41,037 bases of DNA, from positions 1-41,037 of the forward strand of contig JAILCP010000101.1 of NCBI GenBank assembly GCA_024680055.1, read 5' to 3'. The translations under genes and the position numbers were made by a program. This document shows positions 24,226 to 33,560 of this stretch, piece by piece. Origin of the DNA: Lachnospiraceae bacterium (GTDB taxonomy: Bacteria; Bacillota; Clostridia; Lachnospirales; Lachnospiraceae). Position 1 is the stretch's first letter. Each line of letters starts with the position of its first letter. The notes beneath the pieces were generated by a model. It worked only from the letters and a program-made list of their open reading frames with translations, did not search any database and was not told the origin of the DNA.

Positions 24226-24545
24226 TGTAAAAATTCTATATCGATTAGCTCAAGGATTTCGATTTTGAGGTATTAGTTTGTGATTTAACCTCTAATATTA
24301 TTAATACGGATTTCCCGTGCCGCTTTGTTCGGCTTTGTAACAACCTATCCTTCCGTCACCAAGAAGTGTGAGCTTGGTATCGGACCTTAAAAATGTTAAT
24401 AATATCCTCTTAACCGTAATCCCTTTGATAGATACTAATCGTACCAAAATCCTAAATACGGAGCGCATATTTTGCTCCCAAATACTAACATTATACTAAA
24501 AAGAGGGGCTGCAGCACTATATAGCTAGTGCGCAGCTCCCTTTTT
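24226..24545 (+). ncRNA. Candidate structured noncoding RNA, family not identified
   Basis: No credible gene lies here, yet the stretch pairs extensively. Outer stem: 24261-24267 with 24445-24451 and 24272-24277 with 24434-24439. Inner 10-bp stem: 24295-24304 with 24396-24405. The inner stem encloses three hairpins: 24306-24318, 24319-24333, and 24352-24384 (TCCG/CGGA then CCAAG/CTTGG). A further hairpin at 24461-24478 and a strong terminator follow. The layout is multi-branched, unlike rod-shaped 6S RNA. The plus strand is favoured because promoter and terminator fit, but stems read equally on the minus strand. Large clostridial RNAs such as raiA are candidates I could not confirm. Confidence 0.55.
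24505..24545. terminator. Strong terminator between the structured RNA and mgtE
   Basis: A 14-bp stem with two single-base bulges (GGG-GCTGC-GCACTA) is followed by TTTTT on the plus strand, and on the minus strand by CTCTTTTT. It can end both the RNA and mgtE. Confidence 0.85.
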
Positions 24546-24580
24546 ATACTTTTTTTAGCTTTTTGAGTTTTACCATATCC

Positions 24581-25963
24581 CTAAGATGCAATATGGAAAA
24601 ATTCTGTTGCGATTCTAAAATAAATCAAAATAGAGCAGGTATCTACCACTGTTGTAATCAGCGGTGCTGCCATCAATGCCGGGTCCAATCCCATTTTTTT
24701 GGATAAAAGTGGAAGTACTCCACCGATCAATTTTGCCATAATAACGGTCATCACCAATGAACAAGCCACCACAATGGCCATCTGCATACTGTCATACATA
24801 ATGTAAATACGCAATCCGTTAACCACAGCAAGTACTGCTCCAACTAAAATGGCAACCCTGAATTCTTTAAATATTACCTTAAAAATATCACCAAATTCAA
24901 TTTCATCCAAAGCTATACCACGAATAATCAATGTGGAACTTTGAGAACCGCAGTTACCTCCTGTATCCATCAACATCGGAATGAAGGATACCAGTAACGG
25001 GACAACCGCAAAAGCATCTTCGTATTTGGTAATAATGGTTCCCGTAAGGGTGGATGATAACATTAACACCAACAACCATACGATTCTGTTCTTCGCATGG
25101 GAGAAGGTAGAGGTTTTAAAATAGGTGTCCTCTGCAGAAGTAATCGCCGCCATCTTTGTAATATCCTCGGTGTTTTCATCCTGCAAAACTTCCATAGCAT
25201 CATCCACTGTGATAATACCCACAAGGCGTTCTTCCTTATCCACAACAGGAAAGGCCAAAAATCCGTATTTATTAAACATTTTGGCAACGTCTTCCTGATC
25301 ATCTGTGGTGCTGATGGTAATAATATTGGTCTCCATTATGTCTTCGATACGATCTTCGTTTTCCGCAATCAAAAGCTCTTTTATGGTACAGATTCCAATT
25401 AATTTTCTGTTTTCCGTAACGTAAATGGTATTGATGGTCTCACTGTTTTCAGCCATCTTACGAACTCTTGAAATAGCCTCCACCACAGACATATCCTTTT
25501 TGATATTTACATACTCCACCGTCATCATACTTCCGGCAGAATCATCGGGATATTTCAACAATTCGTTGATTTGATATCTTGTTTTGGCATCGGTGTTTCG
25601 AAGGATTCTTGCCACCACGTTGGCAGGCATTTCCTCAATCATATCCACCGTATCGTCCAAAAACAGGTCATCTAACACCTGCTGTAACTCTTTATCCGTT
25701 AAAATATTAATCAATGTACTTTGGGTATCACTGTCCAGTCTGGCAAACACTTCCGCTGCCTCTTCTTTTCCCAAAAGTCGATAAAGCACCGGTAAATCCT
25801 TTTCACTTACCTCGTCTTCATCTTCAAAATATGCGGCCACATCCGCCACATTGGTGTCATCTAAAATTCTTTTGATCTCACCGAATTTCTTTTGTTCCAA
25901 TAAACCCGGTATCAGTTCCAATTCATCCTCTAGATAGTTGGTTTCGAAGTTTTCTTCCTGCAT
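24581..25963 (-). CDS. mgtE: Magnesium transporter MgtE
   Basis: The 460-residue protein has the MgtE order: a soluble N-domain of repeated helices (about 1-130, LLGKEEAAEVFARLDSD), a CBS pair (about 135-255, SAGSMMTVEYVNIKKDMSVVEAI; IVTVDDAMEVLQDENTED is close to the second), and five membrane segments from about 285. The pore motif LMDTGGNCGSQSS is near residue 330. It is a Mg(II) channel gated by cytoplasmic magnesium. No M-box is seen; the gene follows rsmI by 14 bases and seems to be the last in a long operon. Confidence 0.96.
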   Translation of the reverse strand: MQEENFETNYLEDELELIPGLLEQKKFGEIKRILDDTNVADVAAYFEDEDEVSEKDLPVLYRLLGKEEAAEVFARLDSDTQSTLINILTDKELQQVLDDLFLDDTVDMIEEMPANVVARILRNTDAKTRYQINELLKYPDDSAGSMMTVEYVNIKKDMSVVEAISRVRKMAENSETINTIYVTENRKLIGICTIKELLIAENEDRIEDIMETNIITISTTDDQEDVAKMFNKYGFLAFPVVDKEERLVGIITVDDAMEVLQDENTEDITKMAAITSAEDTYFKTSTFSHAKNRIVWLLVLMLSSTLTGTIITKYEDAFAVVPLLVSFIPMLMDTGGNCGSQSSTLIIRGIALDEIEFGDIFKVIFKEFRVAILVGAVLAVVNGLRIYIMYDSMQMAIVVACSLVMTVIMAKLIGGVLPLLSKKMGLDPALMAAPLITTVVDTCSILIYFRIATEFFHIAS

Positions 25964-25977
25964 CTTGGCCTCCTATT

Positions 25978-26814
25978 CTAAAGTAACGCTTGATACACAT
26001 CCCTTCTTGAAATTCCACGATCTTTGGCTACCATTCTCATAGCCTCCTTGTGATCCATTCCCTGATTCTCATATTGTTTTACATGATCCTCAATGGATAT
26101 GGATGTAAAAGCGTCCCTTTTCTCTTCTTCTATTTGCTGTTTACTTTTTCCTTCAATTACTATTACATGTTCGCCCTTAGGGTCACACCCACTGTAACCC
26201 ACCAGCGCCTTGGAAAAAGTGGTTCTGTCCACATTTTCGTATCGTTTTGTCAACTCCTTGATAATGGAAATATTTCTGTCACCAAGAGTATCCAAAAGCT
26301 CCTGTAAGGTTTTTACCAGATGATGGGGGGCTTCGTAAATAATAATGGTTCTTGTCTCTTTTTTTAATTCCTCCAGCACTCTGGCACGTTCCTTTTTATC
26401 TTTCGGTAAAAATGCCTCAAAGCAAAATCTGCGATTTTTCAATCCGGATATGGTTAAAGCAGTAATCACAGCGCTTGCTCCGGGAAGAGAAGTGACTTCA
26501 ATTCCTTCTTCATAACAGATTCTTACCAGTTCCTCCCCGGGGTCAGAAATGCCCGGGGTTCCTGCATCGGTAATCAGAGCAATATTCTGTCCCTGTTTTA
26601 ATTTTTCCACCAATTGATAGGCCTTATCAATCTTATTAAATTCATGATAACTGGTCATTGGTGTTTTTATCTCATAATGATTTAAAAGCTTTATGGAGTT
26701 TCTGGTATCTTCCGCCGCAATCAAATCCACTTCCTTCAAGGTTCTAAGAACCCGAAGGGTAATATCTTCCAGATTTCCGATTGGCGTGGCACATAAATAC
26801 AATGTTCCCTGCAT
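25978..26814 (-). CDS. rsmI: 16S rRNA (cytidine-1402-2'-O)-methyltransferase
   Basis: The protein starts GTLYLCATPIGNLEDITLRVLRTLKEVDLIAAEDTRNS and carries ALITDAGTPGISDPGEELVR and SLPGASAVITALTISG, all typical of the tetrapyrrole-methylase fold of RsmI. It methylates C1402 in the decoding centre of 16S rRNA. ATG 26814 is preferred: AGGAG lies eight bases upstream, while the ATG at 26820 is only two bases from it. The length, about 278 residues, is normal. In Bacillus subtilis rsmI (yabC) also follows the holB/yaaT cluster. Confidence 0.95.
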   Translation of the reverse strand: MQGTLYLCATPIGNLEDITLRVLRTLKEVDLIAAEDTRNSIKLLNHYEIKTPMTSYHEFNKIDKAYQLVEKLKQGQNIALITDAGTPGISDPGEELVRICYEEGIEVTSLPGASAVITALTISGLKNRRFCFEAFLPKDKKERARVLEELKKETRTIIIYEAPHHLVKTLQELLDTLGDRNISIIKELTKRYENVDRTTFSKALVGYSGCDPKGEHVIVIEGKSKQQIEEEKRDAFTSISIEDHVKQYENQGMDHKEAMRMVAKDRGISRRDVYQALL

Positions 26815-26832
26815 TACCATGACTCCTTTCTA

Positions 26833-27570
26833 CTAATTATTGTATATCTCTAAAATTTCATCTGTGTATACCCCTTTGTCCCGGTACACAATCAGCGGTT
26901 TTTCCACAGTCATACGAGGATTTCCCGAAAGTATCCCCTCAATCAAAACCATATTGGGCTCCTTATCCACATAGGGATATACCAGCCGCATTCTTTTTGG
27001 CTCCAATTTATACTTTCTCATGGTTTCCATAATTTCCGGCAGACGAAACGGTCGATGTACCATATAAAAACGGCCCTTGTCCATTAAAAGGGAAGCCGCC
27101 TGACGTACCACATCATCTAACGTACATAAAATTTCATGGCGGGCAATGGCCTTTTCGCTTTCCGGATTTTGCAATCCATGCTGTCCTATCATATAGGGAG
27201 GATTACTTGTAACCACATGATAAGAAGATGCCCCTAATAACTTAGCGGCATCTTTAATATCTCCATTTACAATCTCTATTTTTTCTTCCAGATGATTATA
27301 ACTTACAGAGCGCATAGCCATATCTGCGGAATCCTCCTGGATTTCCAGCCCGGTAAAATAACTGCCCTGTGTTTTTGCCTCCAGCAAAATAGGTATGACT
27401 CCCGTTCCTGTTCCAAGGTCTGCCACCCTTTCTCCCGGTTTTACCTTTGCAAATCCGGATAAAAGCACGGCGTCCATTCCAAAACAAAAGCGTTTTTCAT
27501 CCTGTATAATCTTATACCCGTTTCGGTTCAAATCATCCAACCGCTCTCCGGGTTTTAAATGGATTGTCAT
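26833..27570 (-). CDS. trmN6: tRNA1(Val) (adenine-37-N6)-methyltransferase family protein
   Basis: The 245-residue class I methyltransferase has the SAM loop DLGTGTG (51-57) and the N6-adenine motif NPPY (123-126). The N-terminal block GYKIIQDEKRFCFGMDAVLLSGFA is typical of TrmN6/YabB proteins. It modifies the base next to the anticodon of a tRNA; the exact tRNA in this organism is not shown. Its start overlaps the end of ricT by four bases, so translation is coupled. Confidence 0.92.
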   Translation of the reverse strand: MTIHLKPGERLDDLNRNGYKIIQDEKRFCFGMDAVLLSGFAKVKPGERVADLGTGTGVIPILLEAKTQGSYFTGLEIQEDSADMAMRSVSYNHLEEKIEIVNGDIKDAAKLLGASSYHVVTSNPPYMIGQHGLQNPESEKAIARHEILCTLDDVVRQAASLLMDKGRFYMVHRPFRLPEIMETMRKYKLEPKRMRLVYPYVDKEPNMVLIEGILSGNPRMTVEKPLIVYRDKGVYTDEILEIYNN

Positions 27571-28463
27571 TGAAGTTTCGATGTTCCTTCCTTATCTTCT
27601 AAAGCAGCAAGTTCTTTAATCTCTTCTGCTGTTAATTTTACTTTTTTCTTCTTTGCTTTAAATTTCAATTCGGATACCGGGAATTCTTCCATTTCTTTTT
27701 CATCTCCGTTATCCATAACCACTTTTACAAGCTGTTTTAACACACTGACGCTGGAAACCTCACCCTTACGTCCGTCCCTGGTGGAAACAATTTCTCCTAC
27801 TGCAGGTAAACGGCTGTTTAAATACTCGTAGGTTTCTGCCTCATTTTTAAGACAGCACATCAGTCTTCCGCAAACTCCGGAAATCTTGGTAGGATTCAAA
27901 GATAAACTCTGCTCCTTTGCCATCTTAATGGAAACCGGCGCAAACTCGGATAAAAAGGATTTGCAGCACAATTCTCTTCCGCAAATGCCGATTCCTCCAA
28001 GGATTTTGGTCTCATCTCGCACTCCGATCTGACGAAGTTCGATTCTGGTACGGAAAACAGAGGCCAAATCTTTTACCAATTCTCGAAAGTCGATTCTTCC
28101 GTCTGCGGTAAAATAAAACAACAACTTATTATTATCAAAGGTATACTCCGCATCCACCAGTTTCATTTCCAACCCGTGTTTTGCAATTTTCTCAAGACAG
28201 ATCTTAAAGGCATCTTTTTCTTTTTCCCGATTCTTTAAAACCTGTTCCTCATCCTTCTCTGTAGCAATTCGCATCACCGGTTTTAACGGACTTACAATTG
28301 CCTCTTCTTCTATTAATTTGTTCGCAATAACTACCTGGCCATACTCTACGCCCCGGGCGGTTTCCACAATAACGTGGTCGTTTAACTCAATCTCCAGCTG
28401 TTCCGGGTCAAAATAGTATATCTTACCGGCAGTTCGAAAGCGAACGCCTACTACTTTAATCAT
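27567..28463 (-). CDS. ricT: PSP1-domain protein RicT (YaaT)
   Basis: The 298-residue protein has the PSP1/YaaT pattern. KVVGVRFRTAGKIYYFDP opens it, RGVEYGQVV follows, and the Cys signature GGIGICGRELCCKSFL with GVCGRLMCCLKNE holds Cys residues that bind iron-sulfur clusters in the Bacillus Y-complex. RicT works there with RicA and RicF in RNase Y-dependent mRNA maturation. A Lys/Glu-rich tail follows. It lies 10 bases after holB and overlaps trmN6. Confidence 0.93.
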   Translation of the reverse strand: MIKVVGVRFRTAGKIYYFDPEQLEIELNDHVIVETARGVEYGQVVIANKLIEEEAIVSPLKPVMRIATEKDEEQVLKNREKEKDAFKICLEKIAKHGLEMKLVDAEYTFDNNKLLFYFTADGRIDFRELVKDLASVFRTRIELRQIGVRDETKILGGIGICGRELCCKSFLSEFAPVSIKMAKEQSLSLNPTKISGVCGRLMCCLKNEAETYEYLNSRLPAVGEIVSTRDGRKGEVSSVSVLKQLVKVVMDNGDEKEMEEFPVSELKFKAKKKKVKLTAEEIKELAALEDKEGTSKLQ

Positions 28464-28472
28464 ATGTTTCTC

Positions 28473-29462
28473 CTAGTTCTCTTGTATGGTCAACAGCATC
28501 AATTCCAATGCCAGTTCCAGATTTACGTTGGCATTCACTCTGGTACGTGCCTTTGAAATGGCTTTTAAAATTCGCTCAATTCCCTCATAAGAACTGATTG
28601 CTGCCTGTTTCTTAATCTCATAGATTTCATCCTGAAATATGATTTTGTTGGCATCCATGGTTGCTTTATAAGCCAACACATCTCGATACCAAATACTTAA
28701 AATATCGAAATAATCTTCGATTTCCAATTTGTATTCTTCAATTACCTTAATGGCATGAACAAGTTCCGCCAAATCAATTTCTTTTATTCTCTTAAGAAGT
28801 TGAATTGCCTCGTTCTTAATGTGATTAAAATCTTCCGAACTGGAAAGACGAGCTGCTTTTCCCACATTTCCCTGGGCAAAAGCGGTACAAATGGCTGCCT
28901 CATCCTCCGGTACTCCAAGAGATTCCATTAAGTAATTCTTTACAATTTCATCTTCCACCGGTCGCACCTGAATGGTAATACATCTTGAACGAATGGTGGA
29001 TAAAAGTGCCTTACTGTTGGTGGTAAGGAAAATAATAATGGCATATTCCGGCGGCTCTTCAATGGTTTTCAAAATTGCATTTTGCGCCTGCTCATTCATA
29101 CGTTCTGCATGATTGATTACATATACCTTATATTTGCTGCTATAAGGGCGAATGTCCACGTCTGAAACAATCTGCTCCCGAATATCCTTTACACTGATAA
29201 GATTTTCCTTCTCAGGTTTCAAATAAATAATATCCGGCTGGTTTCTGGTAAGAGCCTGTTTACAGGAATGGCACTCCATACAAGCATCTGCCGCTCCTTT
29301 TTCACATTGTACCGTCATAGCAAAGGCATCCGCCAATGTCTTCTTACCGGCTCCGTCCTCACCGTCAAAAATATATGCATGGGATACTTTTCCCAGCATG
29401 ATTGCGTTTTGCAGACTCTTTACAGCCTGTTCATGTCCTAAAATATTCTTAAATCCTGCCAT
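28473..29462 (-). CDS. holB: DNA polymerase III subunit delta' (HolB)
   Basis: The 329-residue clamp-loader subunit has an AAA+ core with a P-loop-like GEDGAGKKT (34-42), a zinc Cys cluster (CMECHSC), ISVKDIREQI, NAILKTIEEPPEYAIIIFLTTN and the sensor-like SRC motif. It loads the sliding clamp at the replication fork with DnaX and HolA. It lies between yaaR and ricT, the conserved Firmicute arrangement. Confidence 0.94.
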   Translation of the reverse strand: MAGFKNILGHEQAVKSLQNAIMLGKVSHAYIFDGEDGAGKKTLADAFAMTVQCEKGAADACMECHSCKQALTRNQPDIIYLKPEKENLISVKDIREQIVSDVDIRPYSSKYKVYVINHAERMNEQAQNAILKTIEEPPEYAIIIFLTTNSKALLSTIRSRCITIQVRPVEDEIVKNYLMESLGVPEDEAAICTAFAQGNVGKAARLSSSEDFNHIKNEAIQLLKRIKEIDLAELVHAIKVIEEYKLEIEDYFDILSIWYRDVLAYKATMDANKIIFQDEIYEIKKQAAISSYEGIERILKAISKARTRVNANVNLELALELMLLTIQEN

Positions 29463-29479
29463 GGTTTCCCCTCATAATT

Positions 29480-29926
29480 TTATGTCAAAATATCTAATAG
29501 TAATCCCTGTATCTCTCCTATTTTAGAGAGTATTGCAAGATGATCTTTTTCATCTTTAATCAGCTCTTCTGCAAGGCTGTCCAAATTTTCGTCGATTAGT
29601 CGTACGATTCCATAGACACGATGTCTACCTTTTCGATCCAAAAAGTTTTCTCTGGAAAACTTATGGGAACGATATACCACTTCGTTGAGAAAATCTTTCA
29701 CCAGCCCACGATACTTTTTCATATCGCGAATGTCCATATGCTTAGCCAAAAGGTTTCCCTGGGTGGTAATGTCATTCAACAGCCCGTTCACCTTTTCCTG
29801 TAGGGCAGATTCTTCGATTTGGCTGGCAAGGGTGAATTTAAATGTTCCATCCGCCTGCTCCACCGGTTTGTTTTCAGAAGGCGCCGGCGTCGATAATAAT
29901 TTGTCGATTCTCATATTATTATCCAT
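29480..29926 (-). CDS. yaaR: YaaR family protein (DUF327)
   Basis: The 148-residue protein matches YaaR: a disordered N-terminus, then a helical domain with [56 protein letters not shown]. It is cytoplasmic; the biochemical role is unknown. Its position just before holB is the same as in Bacillus. It starts 16 bases after the kinase-like gene. Confidence 0.9.
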   Translation of the reverse strand: MDNNMRIDKLLSTPAPSENKPVEQADGTFKFTLASQIEESALQEKVNGLLNDITTQGNLLAKHMDIRDMKKYRGLVKDFLNEVVYRSHKFSRENFLDRKGRHRVYGIVRLIDENLDSLAEELIKDEKDHLAILSKIGEIQGLLLDILT

Positions 29927-29942
29927 ACTGCTTCCTCCTTCC

Positions 29943-30536
29943 CTACACCTCTAAAAATTCATCAATGTAGGCAGCAATTTCCTCTGCTACAGTCTCTATA
30001 TTTTCATTATAAAATCTGCGCGTAATCCCGGCTTTCTCAAGATTCTCTTCTGAGAAATCCTCACTGTCCGCCAAAAACCTTCTGCAGATTTCCGCATACT
30101 TGGGCTCCTTTTCCGGCATTTCTCTTTCAATGGCACGAATCAATCGCTTGCCATCTTCCACCTCAATATAAATAGGCACTAAGGAATCCTTGCCAAAATA
30201 GGATTTGGTACTTACATAGGATTGTAATGTTCCAATGATAAGATAGTTATCCCTCGCTAAATCAATTTGTCCATCGTCCACGGTAAAATACTTCCATGGC
30301 CCATGAACGGTTTGATACTCACGAAGTTCAATGATCTTCCCTTCCTCTTTCAGGTTCTTCACCCTATCTTCTGTGGAAAAAAAGTATTCCTCTCCGTCTT
30401 GTTCTCCTTTTCGAATGGGTCTTGTGGTATACATAATGACCTTTTTCAAACGTCCCCCGTACCGCTCACCCAAATTCTTATATATGGTGTCCTTTCCGGA
30501 TGCACTTTTGCCCATGAGATAGAATATTTTTCCCAT
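29943..30536 (-). CDS. Guanylate-kinase-like nucleotide kinase
   Basis: The 197-residue protein has the P-loop GKSASGKDT (9-17) and the guanylate-kinase patterns [18 protein letters not shown] and [18 protein letters not shown] true guanylate kinase would normally read YGT after the E, and here the block is [11 protein letters not shown], so the substrate may differ from GMP. In Bacillus the matching spot holds thymidylate kinase. It is cytoplasmic and co-transcribed with the decarboxylase upstream and yaaR downstream. Confidence 0.8.
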   Translation of the reverse strand: MGKIFYLMGKSASGKDTIYKNLGERYGGRLKKVIMYTTRPIRKGEQDGEEYFFSTEDRVKNLKEEGKIIELREYQTVHGPWKYFTVDDGQIDLARDNYLIIGTLQSYVSTKSYFGKDSLVPIYIEVEDGKRLIRAIEREMPEKEPKYAEICRRFLADSEDFSEENLEKAGITRRFYNENIETVAEEIAAYIDEFLEV

Positions 30537-30570
30537 GAAAAACCTCCTATGGTATCTATTCTAGTATAAC

Positions 30571-31998
30571 TTAATCATGCTCTGTCTTCAACACTTTTAT
30601 GGTGTTGGCACTGTAATCGCAAAGGCCTTCCACCTCCATGGAAAGAGCCTTAACGTTCTCTATTTGTTCCTGAAAATCAGAAGGAATTTTCTCCCCCGGT
30701 GTCACAATGGGAATCCCCGGTGGATAAAGATAACAAAATTCCATTGATATTTTTCCTGCTGCTTCTTGTAGGTTCACAACCTGCTCTTCTGAGCCTGCAA
30801 TTTCATACAACTCTTTTACCTTTTCCCGTGGCTCATAGATGGTTAAAGGAGCGATCTCTTGTTGGTTTACATAGTGTAAAGAACTATCTATTTCTTTTAA
30901 AGCTCTTGACAGTCTGTCTAGTCCTTCTTTGGTGTCCATAAAGCTGCTTAGAGCCGTAACGTAATTTACTGCTGCCATTTCACACTCCAAATGGTAGGTG
31001 TTGCGAAGGTCAACCATCAGCTGCTCCCCACCGTAATTTTCCGCATTTTTTGTAGAAATTAAAATCTTGGTATAATCTTTTCCGAAACTGTTTCCCAGAT
31101 TTTCTTCTCCAAAGACCTTCAAACATTTTAGATTTTTGGTTTCTCTGTAGAAAGCGGATAGATTATTATCGTACTCCAAAAAACGTTTTTTATTCTCTTC
31201 TATCTTTTCTATATATGAAAGGCAATGCTCCATTGCGGCCATCATTACATAGGATGGAGAACTGGTTTCGTAAACGTTGAGATAAAATTCCACCCGGGAT
31301 TTTGGTATGGCGCACCGGTTATATACCAAAAGTGCGCTCTGAGTGGGACTTGGCAGTGTTTTGTGCAAACTAAGCACCACCAAATCTCCATAGTTTACAC
31401 TGTTATTCTCCGGAAAAATGTCATGGATTCCAAAATGAGCCCCATGGGCCGCATCCACAATTAAAATTCCATGGTGTTCATGCACCACCTGTGCAATCCC
31501 TTTCACATCGGAAATAATTCCATCGTATGTGGGGCTGGTAATAACCACCGTTTTAATTCCCGGATGTTTTTTGAAGGCTTCCTCCACATCTTTTACCTCT
31601 ATGGATCCGTTGATTCCAAAAGGCAGGGTCTTTGGATACAGGTAATGAACCTTTAATCGGTTTAACATTGCTCCGTGATACACACTTTTATGGGAGTTTC
31701 TGGCTATGAGCACCTCTTTTTCCTTTTCTGTGGCAGCTGCAATGGCACTTAAAATTCCTCCGCTGCTGCCGTTGATTAAGAGGTAGCTTTCATCGGCGCC
31801 ATATAGATTGGCATAGCGCTGCTGCAAATCCTTCAATACCCCTTCTGCATGATGCAAATTATCAAACCCGCCAATCTCTGTAATGTCGTAGTCATAGGGA
31901 TTGATGTTTATTTTTATCTGTCTTTTATGTCCAGGCATATGAAACGGATACATATCACCATTTTTTAGATTTGTTAACTCTTCAATTAATTTTTTCAC
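30571..31998 (-). CDS. Orn/Lys/Arg decarboxylase family PLP enzyme (YaaO-like)
   Basis: The 475-residue fold-type I PLP enzyme has FHMPGHK (19-25), SSGGILSAI, DAAHGAHFG (182-190) and SLHKTLPSPTQ with PLP lysine K213. The C-terminal part has YPPGIPIVTPGE. Relatives decarboxylate lysine, arginine or ornithine to polyamines; which amino acid is used here cannot be read. The start is GTG 31998, whose first base is the last base of the upstream stop (TAGTG), so translation depends on the AbiEii-like gene. A yaaO gene also begins the yaaR-holB cluster in Bacillus. Confidence 0.9.
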   Translation of the reverse strand: MKKLIEELTNLKNGDMYPFHMPGHKRQIKININPYDYDITEIGGFDNLHHAEGVLKDLQQRYANLYGADESYLLINGSSGGILSAIAAATEKEKEVLIARNSHKSVYHGAMLNRLKVHYLYPKTLPFGINGSIEVKDVEEAFKKHPGIKTVVITSPTYDGIISDVKGIAQVVHEHHGILIVDAAHGAHFGIHDIFPENNSVNYGDLVVLSLHKTLPSPTQSALLVYNRCAIPKSRVEFYLNVYETSSPSYVMMAAMEHCLSYIEKIEENKKRFLEYDNNLSAFYRETKNLKCLKVFGEENLGNSFGKDYTKILISTKNAENYGGEQLMVDLRNTYHLECEMAAVNYVTALSSFMDTKEGLDRLSRALKEIDSSLHYVNQQEIAPLTIYEPREKVKELYEIAGSEEQVVNLQEAAGKISMEFCYLYPPGIPIVTPGEKIPSDFQEQIENVKALSMEVEGLCDYSANTIKVLKTEHD

Positions 31999-32816
31999 TA
32001 TAAATATCTCTCCAATTCCGGCAACCAGTCACCAAAAAAGATCTCCTCTTTTATCATATAGGTCAAAATCGGTCCGAAAAGTTTTTCAAGTAATGCCCTT
32101 ATGGTTTCAAAACTTGGCTCTGTTCGTTTTTGACTTCTTAAATACCCTTTGTATCGAAGTCCAAGGGCTTTATTTTTCATGGTAGTTTGAATATCCGCTA
32201 AAATTTTTTCGTTAATTTCCGTTCCCAGCGCTTTCAGCTCTTCTTCCATATAAAGACTTAAGTACTTTCCGTTTATAGAATACTCCTTGGCATACTGGTA
32301 CATGACCTCCAATATGTCCACATCCCGTAAAAGTTCCAAATCCTTATACAGCATAATAAAAAGTTCCGCCAGTTCTGCTTCCGGATAATAACAGATAAGG
32401 TTGATGCTACGATCGTTTTCGTAAATCAATCGTACCTTCTTTTCTGTTAGTTTTGCCTTCTTCTCATCGGTATATTCAATCATAATTTGAATCTGAATGC
32501 TTAATTTGTCAAAAGGAACTTCGGTTTTTACCAGATAGCCATTTGCCTCTTTTGTCATCCAATAATTATCCAGATGCTCTTTGAAAATCTTTTTTAAATC
32601 CTGTTCCGTAACGTCTTCCCTTATGGATAGGTAAAGCTGCTTGAAACAACCGGTGCGATAGGCGTTCAACCCTATTTGGGAAGTGCGCTTCAGATAAAAA
32701 GGGAATGTTCCCTGCAAATTATCTAAAATCCTCTCCTTGGCGGCTCCCACCAAAAGGTTCTGGTACGGAATTTTTAAGCTTTTGCTTTTTTCTTTTATCA
32801 ATCGTATTGGTAGCAT
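31998..32816 (-). CDS. AbiEii-like protein with degenerate nucleotidyltransferase core
   Basis: This 272-residue protein directly follows an AbiEi-type gene and has the size and layout of an AbiEii (DUF1814) toxin. However the expected nucleotidyltransferase motifs, GG(S/T) near the N-terminus and D-x-D, are not there; the matching stretch reads FYLKRTSQIGLNAYRTGCFKQLYLSI. It may be an inactive or altered relative. ATG 32816 overlaps the upstream stop as TAATG with AGGAG ten bases away; the ATG at 32825 is too close to that site. The assignment rests on context and weak resemblance. Confidence 0.5.
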   Translation of the reverse strand: MLPIRLIKEKSKSLKIPYQNLLVGAAKERILDNLQGTFPFYLKRTSQIGLNAYRTGCFKQLYLSIREDVTEQDLKKIFKEHLDNYWMTKEANGYLVKTEVPFDKLSIQIQIMIEYTDEKKAKLTEKKVRLIYENDRSINLICYYPEAELAELFIMLYKDLELLRDVDILEVMYQYAKEYSINGKYLSLYMEEELKALGTEINEKILADIQTTMKNKALGLRYKGYLRSQKRTEPSFETIRALLEKLFGPILTYMIKEEIFFGDWLPELERYL

Positions 32817-33418
32817 TACAACCATACTCCTATCATGTTTTGCACCTTGGTCTGCACTTTTCTCTCTTTGGCATATTCAAGAAGATGATGAATGTCCTTA
32901 TTAGAATCATTGATATATCCTCTTATTGCCTGTTTCAAAATCTCTCGATCCAATTTGTGCTCATATTTCAATACATCGCAAATCATGCGGTCCCGATCGT
33001 AAATCTTCATCTCCTGTCCCGCTAAGGTAATGGTGGAAACACCGATTTGCAATACCCGTGGTTCAGTATAAAAAGGAACCACCACCGGATAATCAATTAA
33101 GAAACGTGATTTGGATGTGTTCTTGTCCACCGCAATGTCCCAGGAAAATGGCTTATCCTTAATATAGCCATAATAATACAGAGCACTTTCAAGACACAGC
33201 ACCCCATCCGGAAATAATGCTACAATCATTTCCTCTTCGCTTTTCTTTGTTTCCTTTAAACCATAGTAGCCATTTTTTATTCGTTCCAAAAATCCATTTT
33301 TCACCAGGGTGTCCAACGTACGATAATCCAGTCCGCATTCATCGTACAATTGACATGTTTTCATTATCCCGTTATGCTCCCCAATTTTCTCCACAATCAA
33401 CTGCTTCTTTTCATCCAT
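32816..33418 (-). CDS. AbiEi-type antitoxin / winged-helix regulator
   Basis: About 200 residues. An N-terminal winged helix (CQLYDECGLDYRTLDTLVKNGFLERIKNGYYGL) is followed by the AbiEi C-domain pattern: ALFPDGVLCLESALYYYGYI, the AVDKNTSKSRFLI block, and KIYDRDRMICDVLKYE. AbiEi antitoxins repress their own operon and counter AbiEii. The start is ambiguous: the AAAGG abuts ATG 33430, so the ATG at 33418 is chosen. A strong promoter lies upstream. It begins a long operon whose other genes are mostly housekeeping. Confidence 0.8.
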   Translation of the reverse strand: MDEKKQLIVEKIGEHNGIMKTCQLYDECGLDYRTLDTLVKNGFLERIKNGYYGLKETKKSEEEMIVALFPDGVLCLESALYYYGYIKDKPFSWDIAVDKNTSKSRFLIDYPVVVPFYTEPRVLQIGVSTITLAGQEMKIYDRDRMICDVLKYEHKLDREILKQAIRGYINDSNKDIHHLLEYAKERKVQTKVQNMIGVWL

Positions 33419-33493
33419 GGATTTGTTCATCCTTTCGTTTGTTGTTTTGTCTATATCTGCCGCTTATATTCATGTTTCGTGGTATCTTTCTAT

Positions 33494-33523
33494 ATTATAT
33501 TCCTTCCGCCAAACCCCTGTCAA
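33494..33523 (-). promoter_or_regulatory. Promoter of the AbiE-decarboxylase-holB operon
   Basis: Minus strand TTGACA, 18-base spacer, TATAAT. I see no further clear promoter or terminator in the operon down to mgtE. Confidence 0.8.
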
Positions 33524-33560
33524 TTTCAACTTTCTGTGTCTTTTTAGTGTTTTATTGTCG

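Noticed and set aside
24226-24545. M-box magnesium riboswitch for mgtE
   Set aside because: The stretch lies downstream of mgtE, not in its leader, and M-box core motifs are absent.
24226-24545. 6S RNA, RNase P RNA, SRP RNA or tmRNA
   Set aside because: The fold is multi-branched, not rod-like, and none of the hallmark sequences of those RNAs was found.
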